From Pithys albifrons albifrons (lineage: Eukaryota; Chordata; Aves; Passeriformes; Thamnophilidae), in contig NC_092463.1 in NCBI RefSeq assembly GCF_047495875.1, forward strand, positions 11,542,622-11,606,621: DNA of 64,000 nt, read 5' to 3'. A program made the translations under genes and the position numbers. Below the pieces are notes generated by a model. It searched no databases. It was given only the letters and a program-made list of their open reading frames with translations, and was not told the DNA's origin. Positions 49,625 to 64,000 of the stretch are shown here, one piece after another. The first letter of the stretch is position 1; every line of letters begins with the position of its first letter.

Positions 49625-52600
49625 AATCTTTATATAAAATCTTTATAAAAAATATGTAATCCTTCTGCTTACCTGCTTAAAATCTGGGACTAGAACTTAC
49701 TATCTATTTAAAACAAATAAAAAATTCATTTCCTACTATCAATTTTTCTGTCATGTCCTAATTACCTAACTCCACTCTGAAATGACATGTGTTCATTAAT
49801 TTGAAAAATAAATACTGTTGCATCAAGAATGTTAGTGAAGTACTAAATACATTCTTCCTGACCAATAGTATATGGCTTCCTAGTTTGAATTAACTTAGAT
49901 TTAAGATTTGAGAGTCTTCAGTTCTACTGCTCAGAAGGTGGCTTGAATGAGTTTTGTCACCAAATCCACCATGCACACAAAATGGGATGTGTAATTCCTC
50001 CAGACATACCCACACCTGCTGGTAAATAAGGAATAGCACTCAGCTGTGACACAGTCCAACCCCCCAGCCCTTTCTGTTACACCAAACCCAACTCCCAGAA
50101 CTTGAAACTACACAGGGAAAAAAGTGTCCAGGTTTATTTCCACGCTTGTTGATGCAGAGGTTCTATTAACTTACTTTTCTGATGATGTAACTTCACCATC
50201 ACTATCATTTTTTACCACCCTCATGGGAAGTCTAGGATTTTGTTTGTCTGGGGACATTCTAGTCAAATCTTCTGCTCCCTGGAAGGGCTTTTTCTCCAAG
50301 CCTTTTGTCCTTCTGAACTAGGATCTATTGAAACTTATGCCTATGAACAGAACAGAGTTTTTAATTACAGATAATAAAAGTTACAGCTGCCACCATACCT
50401 CTTGTCCTCCCTTCAAAGCTAAATTTTTTATGTAACTGTTCCTGATTTAAGGAAGATTTCTGATTTAAGGGGGTTCTGATGGGCATGTCATTCTACTCTT
50501 GTTCCCCAAACCAAGAAACTGTGTCCTGGATTTTTGGTCCCATGCAAGACAGAAACTGCACACATTTCAGCAAGCAGGTACTGCAGTCACCCTGCAATGC
50601 TCTTAAAACAAAGAGCAGAATCAGATACTGAAAGAAACACTTAACTTGCTGGAGGATGAAGGGGTCTTGTGTTGCTAAGTTTGCACAGGTATAATACTTG
50701 CTTTGTACGTATAATTTCAGCTAAGTCATGTATAATTATGCATTTATTCTGAGAAAGTGTAAAACATGATATAAGGCCTAAAACTATAGAGATAATATCC
50801 CTTGTTCCAGTCACAAGGGAACATTAAGATGAGGACCAATGTAAAATATCAAATTAGACTTTTATAAACCTAGATCTAGAGTTTTATAAACTTAGAGTTT
50901 TATTAATCTAACCTAATAATTTTGTAACAAACACCATATGAAGTAATTTATTATAAGATAAACAATTACTCTGTGGTCTTCTTAATGTTCCTTGAATCCA
51001 GGTCTTCCCATGCTCACTCTCTCAGCTTTCCCACACCACCTATATATATGATATAAACTATAATTGACTTTTGTTAGTAGTGGAATTGTTGACTTCTGCT
51101 ATAACAAATATATTCTTGTTCAACAGTTTAAGTCCCTTTAAAATTCCTTCTGAGGGCAACGACTGAGAATTTTCACAGTTCCTGACACACACTTCGGAAT
51201 CAAAAACTTCTAGAAAAGAAAGAATCTGCACTCACTGCCCTGGGTCCATGCAATTATTGCTGCCACCTGCAGTCCTACAATTGAACTACATTGTATGAGA
51301 TCGATTTTGTTCTCTGCTTCTCAAGCATTTCTTTCACAGCAAAAATATTTCTTCTAAGTGACTTTCGATCCTCTTTCTAGCATGAATAACCTTCTTTTGT
51401 GACCTACAGAACTGATGATCACTTTAGCTTCCAGCAAGACATGAGAAAGCATGAAGGAAGACAGTCTGGGAAACAGTTCTAAGCAAGCATGAAGCTTTGC
51501 TCAGCCAGAGATCCCTCGCCAGCTTTACATTTCATTATGATAACACAGTTTTACATGCATAATTCTGTATGTTAAATCAGACTAGACATGTATTATCAGA
51601 TCTGTCTACTTATGTCAGTCTTCTGAAATCTACTTCTTAAGTAATTTCAGTCACTGCTGTTTTGTTTTCCTTAAGAAAACACTGAAGTACTGAGATAACA
51701 ACAAAAATTTGTCACAACTCAAACAAAATTAATTTTAAAGTAATATTATAAAAGCATTAAGGCTACAACACCAAACACTCAAAAATTAGTGAAATGCTAG
51801 AGTTAGAATTCTCTATGCAAATGTTTTTTAATTTCTTTACAACATAAAAATGTCTTAGCAACACAGAAGAAGCCTTTGATAGAATAAAGAATAAAACCCA
51901 GTTGAATAAAACCTGGTTTTCCTGGGTGTTGTTTCAATACTTTGAACGTTAAATAACTTCCTTCCAGCCAACTTTCACTTTGTTCATTTAAAATTTTGTA
52001 ACTTTCACATAGCAAGGAGTTCTATGAAATTGTGTAATTAAAACTCCTATTAGGATGCAAACATATATGGAGAACAAGTATGGTGCCAGTGCTCAGGGAA
52101 CCAGCAATGCCAGGTGGAGCTGCACGGTGTGGAAAGTCCTTTGGGTGAGTTGGGGTCTGTCCCAGCTGTGTCACCTCACAGCTCCTTCTGCCCCCTCAGC
52201 CTCCTCACTGGTGGGGCCCCGTGAGGAGCAGAAAGGGCTCTGATGATGTGCAAACACTGCCCAGCAGTAACATCTCTGTATTACCAACCCTGTGCTCAGC
52301 ACAAATCCAAAATATAACTCCATACTGGCTACTGTGAAGAAAATCAACTCTACCCTAATGAAAACCAGCACAATAATGCCTGAAAAATGAATGCATCTTG
52401 CTTAGATTTCCCTCCCAAATTAACACAAACCAAGTTTGGAACCATTTCTTTTTAGGCCTAAAAGTGAAGCAATACAAAACTGGGATCAGTTAAAATAGGG
52501 TAACCATAGGAACAAAGTCTCTGTCTTCACCAGCCCTCACTGTGTAACAGAACAAGAAGAATACAGGGTATTCAGAAGTCATGAAGAAAATATTTGTTTT

Positions 52601-54995
52601 ACACAGGCACAGAGGAACTTGGATTAAGCAGAGCTGGGAAAACTTAGATGGTTTGGTATGAGATTACATTCTCCCAGTGCACTTGTCAAACAACTCTGAC
52701 AAAAGAAATGAGTCTGCTTTTGAAAGCTGAATAACACAACCACAAAAGAGAAAACAGAATGATGTGACTGCTAGATTAGACAGTATAAAAGCACATGATC
52801 CTGCAGACATATGCAAAACCTTCCATGGGTTCTTTACATGTCTGAAATGACATATATCCCTAAGTCTGAATCACTGGACCCACATTAATCAAGAGATTAC
52901 AAAGGAAAATATTTTCTTACACAGCTTGAATATTTTTATAAAAGTGGCACCCTTATAATTCTGGACGCCTCAAAAGGAGAGCACAAAAGTAAATTTGGTA
53001 GGCTATTACTGTAAAAAATGCTTGCATAGATTTCCATACATTGTAATAGTTTAGCAGTTCTCTTAAAATACAGAAGTTATTTTAATGCAAATAAATGTTG
53101 AAAGCATTTCAGTCAATGCAAACTGAAGGTAAGAAAGTTTGCAGTGTAAAAGGCACATCCTGTAGAATTTATACCATACCAGGACTATTTTTAAACTAAG
53201 AAGAACATGAAACTTACACCAGTGTTCTTAGGTGCAACTGCCACACTTTATTAGGATAGTGGTAAAAGCCATTAAGCTGCTTTATGGAAGCAGACAAGCA
53301 AAGCAGCTGTCAGATCACTGAAATCACAGTCACTATGCAAAGAAAGGAGGAAGAAAGCATTTTGGTGCACATTATTTTGTACAAGTGCATGTATTTGAGA
53401 GAAAAGGAAAAGAAATTAATTGAGAAGCACCTCAAAATCAAACTTGAAGAAAATACAGAAAACAAGCAGCTGGAGTAAGTAAAAAAGGGTGACCCAGACA
53501 TAAGTGCAAAACTTTCCAGGCTGAGTGTTGGCTGAAATCCAGGCTTTTCAGTGGCTTAGAACTGTGGGTAAATAACCTCACCCTTACAGTTTGATTTCTC
53601 CTGTGGGCTGAGCAGCAGCTCATTATACACCCTTTTATGCTCTTGTTGACACCACAGTTAATTTTTCCTTCTAATTAAAATAACCTGCAGGGTCCTGTAT
53701 TTTGGCCAACTGCTTGGATCAGAGCTGGAGCACCAGGATTTAGAAGGGCAGTCCTGTAAGTCATTGTACCAAGGCAGACACTGATGCAGATACTACAGAA
53801 ACTGCAACAAAACAAGCTTTAATTTCAATTCCTTGACATGTCCTTCATGATGCTTTATACCTGCACTTAATGTATCTTCTTGTCACAATGCTGCAACAAA
53901 ATCAGGCCTTGTAGGCTACAACTCAATCAGATTTGCCTGTCTGGGTCAAACTGCAGGATGACGGATGCAGAGAATAGTAAATTCAGCATGAGGATCCTTG
54001 GTTAAATGCATGAATGGATCCAAGTATTGTAATACCTAATTCATGTCACCCAGTGTATTTCAGGATGCTTAACTAGGAGGAGGGCAGATTAGGCATATTA
54101 AAATCAGTTCCCAAGTCAGACAGATGCTGAACTAGGAAGAAGTCTGGAGTACATCCAAGAGCCAAAAGAAAATGCCAAGAAGTTACACCTGAGATGAATT
54201 TTTGCTACAGAAACAAGATCCATTTTAATCCTCCAAGAAATAGCTCTTCTTTAGAGCAGAAGATTGTCTAGATTCATAGTTACATCAGTGTACAGTTTTA
54301 ACATGTAGCTTCACTAGGTATTTATATCCTCAAAAGTGGATCAGCTCCAAGAAGAAAGTTTTAGAAGCCTGGTCTGGAACACATGGGATGCAGATCATTC
54401 TCCAGAGACATCGAAGACCTGCATTTAACTCCCTGTTCCTGATCAGGTCATTCAGGATATAAAAATACCCACCCTGCTAAATGCTGCAATCAGGGTTGCT
54501 GGGTATAATGAGATGTGCACATATCAAAGCCTTTATGCAGGATGTATAAATGTATGCATAAAGATGTCTCTTGTGGTGTCCTTTGAACATCAGGTGAAAC
54601 TTCCCAGATGAGCTGGCAAAGGCCACACTCAGGCAGAGAATCCCAGTGGATTTCAGGCTTTGGGCTGTTACAAACCCAACAGCACAGGCATCCGCCTTGT
54701 GTCTACTATTAGCGCTTAAATCCTTAAGTAACTGCATAGCTATGTAGGTCTGCTGAGCTGCTTGGAACCGATCCCCTGGCTCTTTCCACGCTGCACAAGC
54801 GCACAGACCAAGAGGCTCGGTTTTGTTCGGCTCGCAGGCTGGTACCTGCGGCGTGAGAACCGCGGCTGTTTTCCCTAAGCAGGCGAAACGCGTTACCACA
54901 GCATCCCTGAGCCGTGATTCACCGGGCTACGCCCGGCAGGATCCTGCCCAGCGAGCCGGACCGGGGCGCGGTGCCACCTGCCCGCAGCCCCCCGG
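49625..54995. other. Intergenic region, HSP90AA1 side: no gene seen
   Basis: AT-rich until about 54.8 kb. An ORF at 53284-53478 has a Lys/Glu-rich end (REKEKKLIEKHLKIKLEEN) followed by GGAGTAAGT, which looks superficially like an exon with a donor. I cannot align it to HSP90 or any known family. From 54.8 kb the sequence becomes GC-rich toward the HSP90AA1 promoter. Confidence 0.6.
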
Positions 54996-55440
54996 CACAG
55001 CCACACTCCTGCACAGTCACCTGCACAGACACACTCCTGCACAGACGCACTCCTGCACAGACACACTTCTGTACTCGTGCACAGCCACGCACCCGCACAG
55101 CCACACTCGCGGGGGCACAGCCACACTCGGGCACAGCCACACTCCTGCACAGTCACCTGCACAGACACACTCCTGCACAGACACACTTCTGTACTCGTGC
55201 ACAGCCACGCACCCTCACAGCCACACTCGCGGTGGCACAGCCACACTCGGGCACAGCCACACTCCTGCACAGACACACACCGGCACAGCTGCACTCAGGC
55301 ACAACCACACTCCTGCACACACTCCTGCACAGACACACTTCTGTACTCGTGCACAGCCACACTCGGGCGCAGGCACACTCGGGCACAGCCGAACACCCGC
55401 ACTCCTGCACTCGCACACAGCCCCACACCCGCTCCCGCAC
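54996..55440 (+). repeat. Minisatellite with 16-bp units and a higher-order repeat
   Basis: Basic unit is about CACAGCCACACTCCTG or CACAGMCACACTCGGG (16 bp), repeated for about 445 bp with variants. Blocks starting at 54996, 55132 and 55252 begin identically. The first two starts are 136 bp apart and the next two 120 bp apart, a difference of exactly one 16-bp unit. The array opens long ORFs in all plus-strand frames and several minus-strand frames, which are artefacts of the periodicity. Confidence 0.95.
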
Positions 55441-55712
55441 ACCGGCTACGCGGCGGAGTCGGGGGTTCAAACGGGGCAGAGAGGAGGCGGCTGCCTCCCA
55501 GCACCCCGTTCCTAAACTGTTCCCCCGAAAGGAAAGAGAGAACGCGGACTTTTCCAGGCCCTTCGCCGCCGTTTCGCGGGGGCGGGGGGGGGGGGATGGA
55601 GGAGGATTTGGTAGGATGGAGAAGGACACGAATATCGGGAGACTGAAGAGGGAAGGGCGGCAGCTCCAACCCCGCCCCCTTCTAGGACGTTCGGAGCGGC
55701 GCGCGGCAGCGG

Positions 55713-55722
55713 GTGACGTCAC
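55713..55722. promoter_or_regulatory. Full CRE palindrome
   Basis: GTGACGTCAC, the complete CREB/ATF site, about 300 bp upstream of the inferred start. Confidence 0.75.
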
Positions 55723-55770
55723 CCCCGCTCGCGCCGCAGCCGCGGGCCCCGCCCCCGGCGCCGGGCCCAG

Positions 55771-55775
55771 CCAAT
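55771..55775 (+). promoter_or_regulatory. CCAAT box
   Basis: CAGCCAATCGC, an NF-Y type context, about 250 bp upstream of the inferred start. Confidence 0.65.
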
Positions 55776-55866
55776 CGCTGCGGCCGGAGCGCGGCTGGGG
55801 GCGGGGGGCGGGCAGCTCGCGCCCATTCGCGCGCCGGCCCCGCGGCGCCTGTCGCGGACGGCCGCG

Positions 55867-55871
55867 ATTGG
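55867..55871 (-). promoter_or_regulatory. Inverted CCAAT box
   Basis: CGATTGGCTG, the NF-Y consensus in reverse, about 155 bp upstream of the inferred start. Confidence 0.65.
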
Positions 55872-55952
55872 CTGCGCGCCCCGCAGGCCCCGCCTACGCG
55901 TCACGCCCCCCACCACGCGCCCCGCGCCCCGAGGCCCCCCCGCGTCCGCGGT

Positions 55953-55977
55953 GAAGGTTCCCGATGGTTCTGGAAGG
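55953..55977 (+). promoter_or_regulatory. Five-unit heat-shock element
   Basis: Alternating pentamers GAAgg, TTCcc, GATgg, TTCtg, GAAgg at 55953, 55958, 55963, 55968 and 55973. Four of the five match nGAAn/nTTCn and the central one is GAT. It lies 16 bp upstream of the TATA box, the usual place for HSF1 control of HSP90A. Confidence 0.9.
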
Positions 55978-55992
55978 AGGCGGGTCCCGCCG

Positions 55993-56000
55993 TATATAAG
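55993..56000 (+). promoter_or_regulatory. TATA box of HSP90AA1
   Basis: TATATAAG followed by GCGCGCGGG, the only TATA-like element in the GC-rich promoter, 109 bp upstream of the end of exon 1. Confidence 0.9.
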
Positions 56001-56022
56001 GCGCGCGGGCGGCGGGGAGCGC

Positions 56023-56102
56023 GCACTAGCGAGGGCACAGCGGAGTGTGCGGGTTCTGTTGCAGCGTCGTCCGGGAGACCAGCGCCCCTTCCCCCTGCCA
56101 AG
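56023..56102 (+). other. HSP90AA1: HSP90AA1 noncoding exon 1 (5' UTR)
   Basis: The start is inferred from TATA spacing. The exon ends CTGCCAAG|GTGAGC, a strong donor at 56103. It contains no ATG, so the whole exon is leader. The start could be off by several bases. Confidence 0.8.
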
Positions 56103-57029
56103 GTGAGCGGCGCAGGCGGCCGCCGGCGCTGTGCTAGGGGCGGATCGGCGCCAGGGAGCGTTTTCCAGCTGAATCCCGGGGCTGGGGGGCGCGGGGCTGA
56201 GGTTGTGTGCGGGGTGGGGATGGATGGGGTGCCGCGGGAGCCGCGTGGCGCAGGACGCGCTGCCCTCTGCGCACCGCTAGATCCTGGGAAAGGTGGGGGC
56301 TTAGAGAGTGCGGGGGCTCAGGATCTGTGTATTGCTGAAAAAGAGAGCGGTGCTGATGTTCCCAAGTGCGGTTTATTAAATCCACTTTCCGTTTTTGAAG
56401 TAAGGCGGTGGGGAGGGGCAAGAACACGGGTGGGGGGTAGCTTGTGGGGCGGGCGCTGTAGCGGAGCGGGGGAGCCGGGCTGGGGCCATAGGGGACGGTC
56501 AGGGGAGGCTGCTCTGCCCCGGGGTGCTCGCGGGGTGATCGGGAAGGGGGGGACTCGGCTCCGCTCGGCGCGGGGGCGGCCGGGACGGGCGCGCTCAATG
56601 AATGGGCGGCCGGCCATGAGAGCGCAAGATGGAGGAGCTGCGGTCCGGGAGAGCGGCGGAGGCGGGAGGGAAGGGAAGGAGCACGGGGGCGGGCTGGAGG
56701 AAGCCGAAAGCGGGAGGCGGAGGGGAGGGAAGGAGTGGAACGGAGGGAAGGGAAAAACAGGAGGGGAAGGAGCATGGCGGGGGAGGAGTGGGGAAAAGCA
56801 GTGGAGGAGTGGTCAGGGAGGAGGAAAGACGTGCAAGGGGGATAAGGACCGGCATAGGCGGGAGGAAAGGACTGGAGTGCCAGGAGGGAACGAGGCGGGG
56901 GTGGCGGGGGGCGCAGAGGGAGTAGAAGCGACGGGTGTAGGAGGGGAAGAGGAGGCAGAGCGGGCTCGGGGGGTGCTCACACCGCAGCCTCGGGCGGGGG
57001 GAGGCGCGGACGGGGAAGGCTCTGGCAGT

Positions 57030-57042
57030 TTCTAGAAGGTTG
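57030..57042 (+). promoter_or_regulatory. Candidate intronic heat-shock element
   Basis: TTCTAGAAGGTTG: TTC-ta-GAA-gg-TTg, two perfect inverted units plus a near-match third, about 1 kb inside intron 1. Confidence 0.55.
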
Positions 57043-57058
57043 GCGGTGCCGGCGGGCG

Positions 57059-57073
57059 CCGGCAGGGGGCGCT
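57059..57073 (+). promoter_or_regulatory. CTCF-like motif in intron 1
   Basis: CCGGCAGGGGGCGCT closely matches the CTCF core (CCASYAGRGGGCGCT type), at the inner edge of the CpG island. Confidence 0.5.
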
Positions 57074-57595
57074 GCGCGGCCGCTCCGCCCGCGGGCGCGG
57101 GGGGCGGTCCCGGCGGGTGGGGGAGCCCCGAGCGGGGGCGGCCCCGAAGCGCCCCGTTACCCGCTGGGGATGGAGCGAGCGGGGCGGCCCCGGAGCGTCC
57201 CGTGCCGCTGGGGATGCGGCGATCCGAGCGGGGTTAAGTTTTGCAGGGTTTTTAAGGGTGGGTGTTTCCCATGTAAGGCAGAAACGGGTCAGGCTAAGCC
57301 CGTGTGGGTGCGTAAGTCACAGCCGTGCATGACGTTTCCTAGACGTGATGGTTGTATGTGCAAAATACATGTGGACGTGAAGAAGATGCAATGCAGATAG
57401 AAGACCTTACGCTACTTGTGGATGACAAGGGGAAATAAAGGTCCTATATTAATTGCTAAAATAGTGGACGAGAGAGGAAAAAGTCCTGACTTCTGATCTG
57501 AGTGGTGCAAATCAAAGTTAATGTAAAGCAAATCTGTAGTTAGTCTTGTATGTAGTCTCTGCAGTCTTCAAAAAGTCTGAACTGTTAACGTATAA

Positions 57596-57757
57596 AAATA
57601 AGATCTGGGAAGGGGAGATTCTTAGTGGTTGTTTTTTTCCCTCTGGTGGTGAAACCACGTGGTTAAAATATGCTATCTTGGAAATAAGATCTGGAGTGCG
57701 AGTTTTTTTATGTTTCTCTAGTGCTGAAACCACGTGGTTGAAATACTTTATCTCAGA
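57596..57757 (+). repeat. Imperfect tandem repeat carrying two 12-bp E-box palindromes
   Basis: Unit 1 is 57596-57681 and unit 2 is 57682-57757. Each begins AAATAAGATCTGG and each contains AACCACGTGGTT (57653-57664 and 57728-57739) followed by AAATA or GAAATA. The second unit is about 11 bp shorter. CACGTG is the core bound by bHLH factors such as USF and MYC/MAX. Confidence 0.85.
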
Positions 57758-57789
57758 TTGCCATTATTACTGCTTTCAAGGGAGAGTGA

Positions 57790-62560
<4,771 letters not shown>

Positions 62561-63195
62561 ACCGGTTTACAGGAACTCATGAATGTTTCCTTGGCTAATA
62601 TGAATAAGTTATATTTTGTATATTATGAATGTTACCTGCCAAAAAAAAAATCTTTCGACACTTTGTCTGCATTCCCTCTTTATATTTATTTTCAAAGATG
62701 TTCTACCTTTATTTTTGTTACATTGCTTTTTCAGCTGATGTGAGATACAAATGCCATTGAGGGAATATTTTCTTTAACACTGTACAACCCTAAACAGGCA
62801 AGTAAGGAGTAGTTTTTTCTGTCTGTATTAGCTGGTTGCAGGTGGCAGGGTTTTTGACTTATTCTTAATTGCCAGAAATGTGGAAAGAAGCAACGAAGAT
62901 GGGATGACATCAGGATGTTCAAGTTTGTTTAGTGTTATACAGCTCTTCAACTCCTGTCTTTAACATACAGTACCTAGTAACTAGGTATCTAGGAGAGCTG
63001 GAATTCTTTGGGAAGCTTTAACCCTTCTGCTCCTAACAAGTTCTTGATGTTTAAAGTTGTTTTTTATACTGTTCAAGGATTCTGGATTGCACTCTACCAT
63101 AGAATAGAATCCACTGTAAATCTCTTGTGACTTATGCAACTCTGCATGTACAGTTCAAACCTAGAACTGTAAGAATAAAAGTGTTAAGAATTGAG
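62561..63195 (+). other. HSP90AA1: HSP90AA1 3' UTR
   Basis: AT-rich, with an A10 run after the stop (about 62641-62650) and TATATTTTGTATATTATG. It ends after the AATAAA at 63174. The cleavage point is estimated at 15-25 nt past the hexamer. Confidence 0.8.
63174..63179 (+). terminator. Poly(A) signal of HSP90AA1
   Basis: AATAAA in AAGAATAAAAGTG, followed by a GT-rich element (GAGTTGTCTC, GAGTTGTCTG) that fits a downstream cleavage element. Confidence 0.85.
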
Positions 63196-64000
63196 TTGTC
63201 TCACTGAGTTGTCTGTTAACATTGAAACACAATGTGCTCAGTCCATACCCAGCAGCAGCAGCTGCTGTCCTGTTACATGTAGCAATAGCATGTGCTGGGC
63301 AGTCACTGCCACATAAAGCAGAAGACTTCTAATTAGGAGCTTGACAATTTCAATCTTTAAAAAACTGGTGGGGTTACTCTTAACTCCTGTTGATCTCCAT
63401 CAGCAATTGTGCTGGCATCTTGGCCTGATCCATCAGTCTGCATTGAGGTGACGAAGTTTTGGCATGAAAAAATTAAATAATTGCACATTACATAACCTGC
63501 CATGAAACTACTTGCCTTTCGAGGGAGGAGTGGAAAAAAATCAAGTTCGTAGTGTTCAGCAATTTGCCCTTTACATTACCTTTGGTCTTCACAGCTGGGA
63601 GTTCATGAACTTGGTAGCAACGAGGACAGGGAGTAGGGGCAAGTGTTTGGAGTACCTTGTCCTGCTCTTGCACAAACCTTGATTCAATTTTGTGTTCCTT
63701 TCTGTCCTTTGTGATACTTGAGCTCCCAATTTAAAACAGTTAATGTATGATGAAGGTGGGGTGATTATTTTTCTTTTTAAAGGTTTAAGACGCCAAGTTT
63801 TTGTGGTATTTCACAGGTACCTAAAAACCTGTTGGCACAAGCTCTGACAGCCTAGGGAGGCAGTGTCAAAGCAGCACTCGGGGAGTGGCAGGGCTATCCC
63901 TGCTTTATGCATAGGAGGGGGTTGTGGAGACACTAATGTGGATTCGGTAGCTGATGAAGTCAGTGGCCTTTGGCCAGTTGCTTGAAGGTGGTATTTCTCC
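63196..64000. other. Intergenic sequence downstream of HSP90AA1: no gene seen
   Basis: No exon recognised on either strand. In other amniotes DYNC1H1 lies next and converges on HSP90AA1, as I recall, but none of its exons is visible here. Confidence 0.6.

Larger units (their letters stand above)
55441..56022 (+). promoter_or_regulatory. HSP90AA1: HSP90AA1 promoter and CpG island
   Basis: GC-rich upstream region with, in order: a G12 run (55584-55595), the CRE palindrome, a CCAAT box, several GC boxes (GGGGGCGGGG around 55798), an inverted CCAAT box, a five-unit heat-shock element and a TATA box. The spacing puts transcription initiation at about 56020-56030. This fits a gene with high basal and heat-inducible expression controlled by HSF1. 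Confidence 0.85.

Noticed and set aside
53284..53478. Lys/Glu-rich 64-codon ORF followed by a donor-like GTAAGT
   Set aside because: Could not be aligned to HSP90 exon 5 or 9 or any family I know. No acceptor-bounded structure, and charged low-complexity sequence is common in A-rich DNA.
54914..55954. A 346-codon ORF rich in His, Thr and Ala upstream of HSP90AA1
   Set aside because: It runs through the 16-bp minisatellite and the GC-rich promoter. ORFs are open in several frames and on both strands because of the periodicity, so it is not a gene.
55713..57035. A 440-codon ORF across the HSP90AA1 promoter, exon 1 and intron 1
   Set aside because: Low-complexity Gly/Arg composition in a CpG island, crossing the TATA box and a good splice donor. 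A by-product of GC content.

Overview
The window is nuclear DNA from a bird, most likely a songbird (passerine). It holds two recognisable vertebrate genes with avian-sized introns, CR1 LINE fragments with the terminal ATTCTRTG-type repeat, and a short retroposon with a tRNA-Ile-like head and a CR1-like tail, as in the zebra finch SINE. The species call rests on these repeats and on recalled protein sequences. No database was searched.

Layout. WDR20 lies on the minus strand, with coding exons at 35788-36036, 7651-7833 and 1886-3181 (575 residues). Its CpG-rich promoter is near 36.0-36.3 kb. Introns of about 28 kb and 4.5 kb separate the exons and contain CR1 copies, one LTR-like repeat and otherwise unremarkable AT-rich DNA. 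HSP90AA1 lies on the plus strand: promoter about 55.7-56.0 kb, noncoding exon 1 ending at 56102, ten coding exons from 57844 to 62560 (728 residues, ending MEEVD), and a poly(A) signal at 63174-63179. The two genes are divergent, about 20 kb apart, which agrees with the HSP90AA1/WDR20 order I recall for other amniotes.

The most interesting region is the gap between them. At 45190-48300, in the same orientation as HSP90AA1, there is a decayed HSP90-alpha-like gene copy. Exons equivalent to HSP90AA1 exons 2, 3, 4 and 6 are in the right order and separated by introns at the same positions, with a possible trace of exon 7. Retained introns mean it arose by DNA duplication, not retroposition. It carries stops, frameshifts and lost splice sites. 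The exon 4 copy still reads open for 37 codons with many silent differences, which suggests it was under selection for some time before it decayed.

Regulatory points. HSP90AA1 has a TATA box, a five-unit heat-shock element, CCAAT boxes, a full CRE palindrome, a candidate intronic heat-shock element, a CTCF-like motif, and a pair of 12-bp E-box palindromes inside an imperfect tandem repeat. A minisatellite lies about 0.6-1 kb upstream of its start site. The WDR20 start codon sits inside a perfect TISU/YY1 motif, and just upstream is a 20-bp tandem array of GC boxes. WDR20 has a strong splice donor six codons before its stop, so this 3' end probably competes with splicing to an exon outside the window.

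Functionally, WDR20 is a beta-propeller cofactor of the USP12/USP46-WDR48 deubiquitinases, and HSP90AA1 is the stress-inducible cytosolic HSP90 chaperone. Nothing in the sequence suggests they act together.
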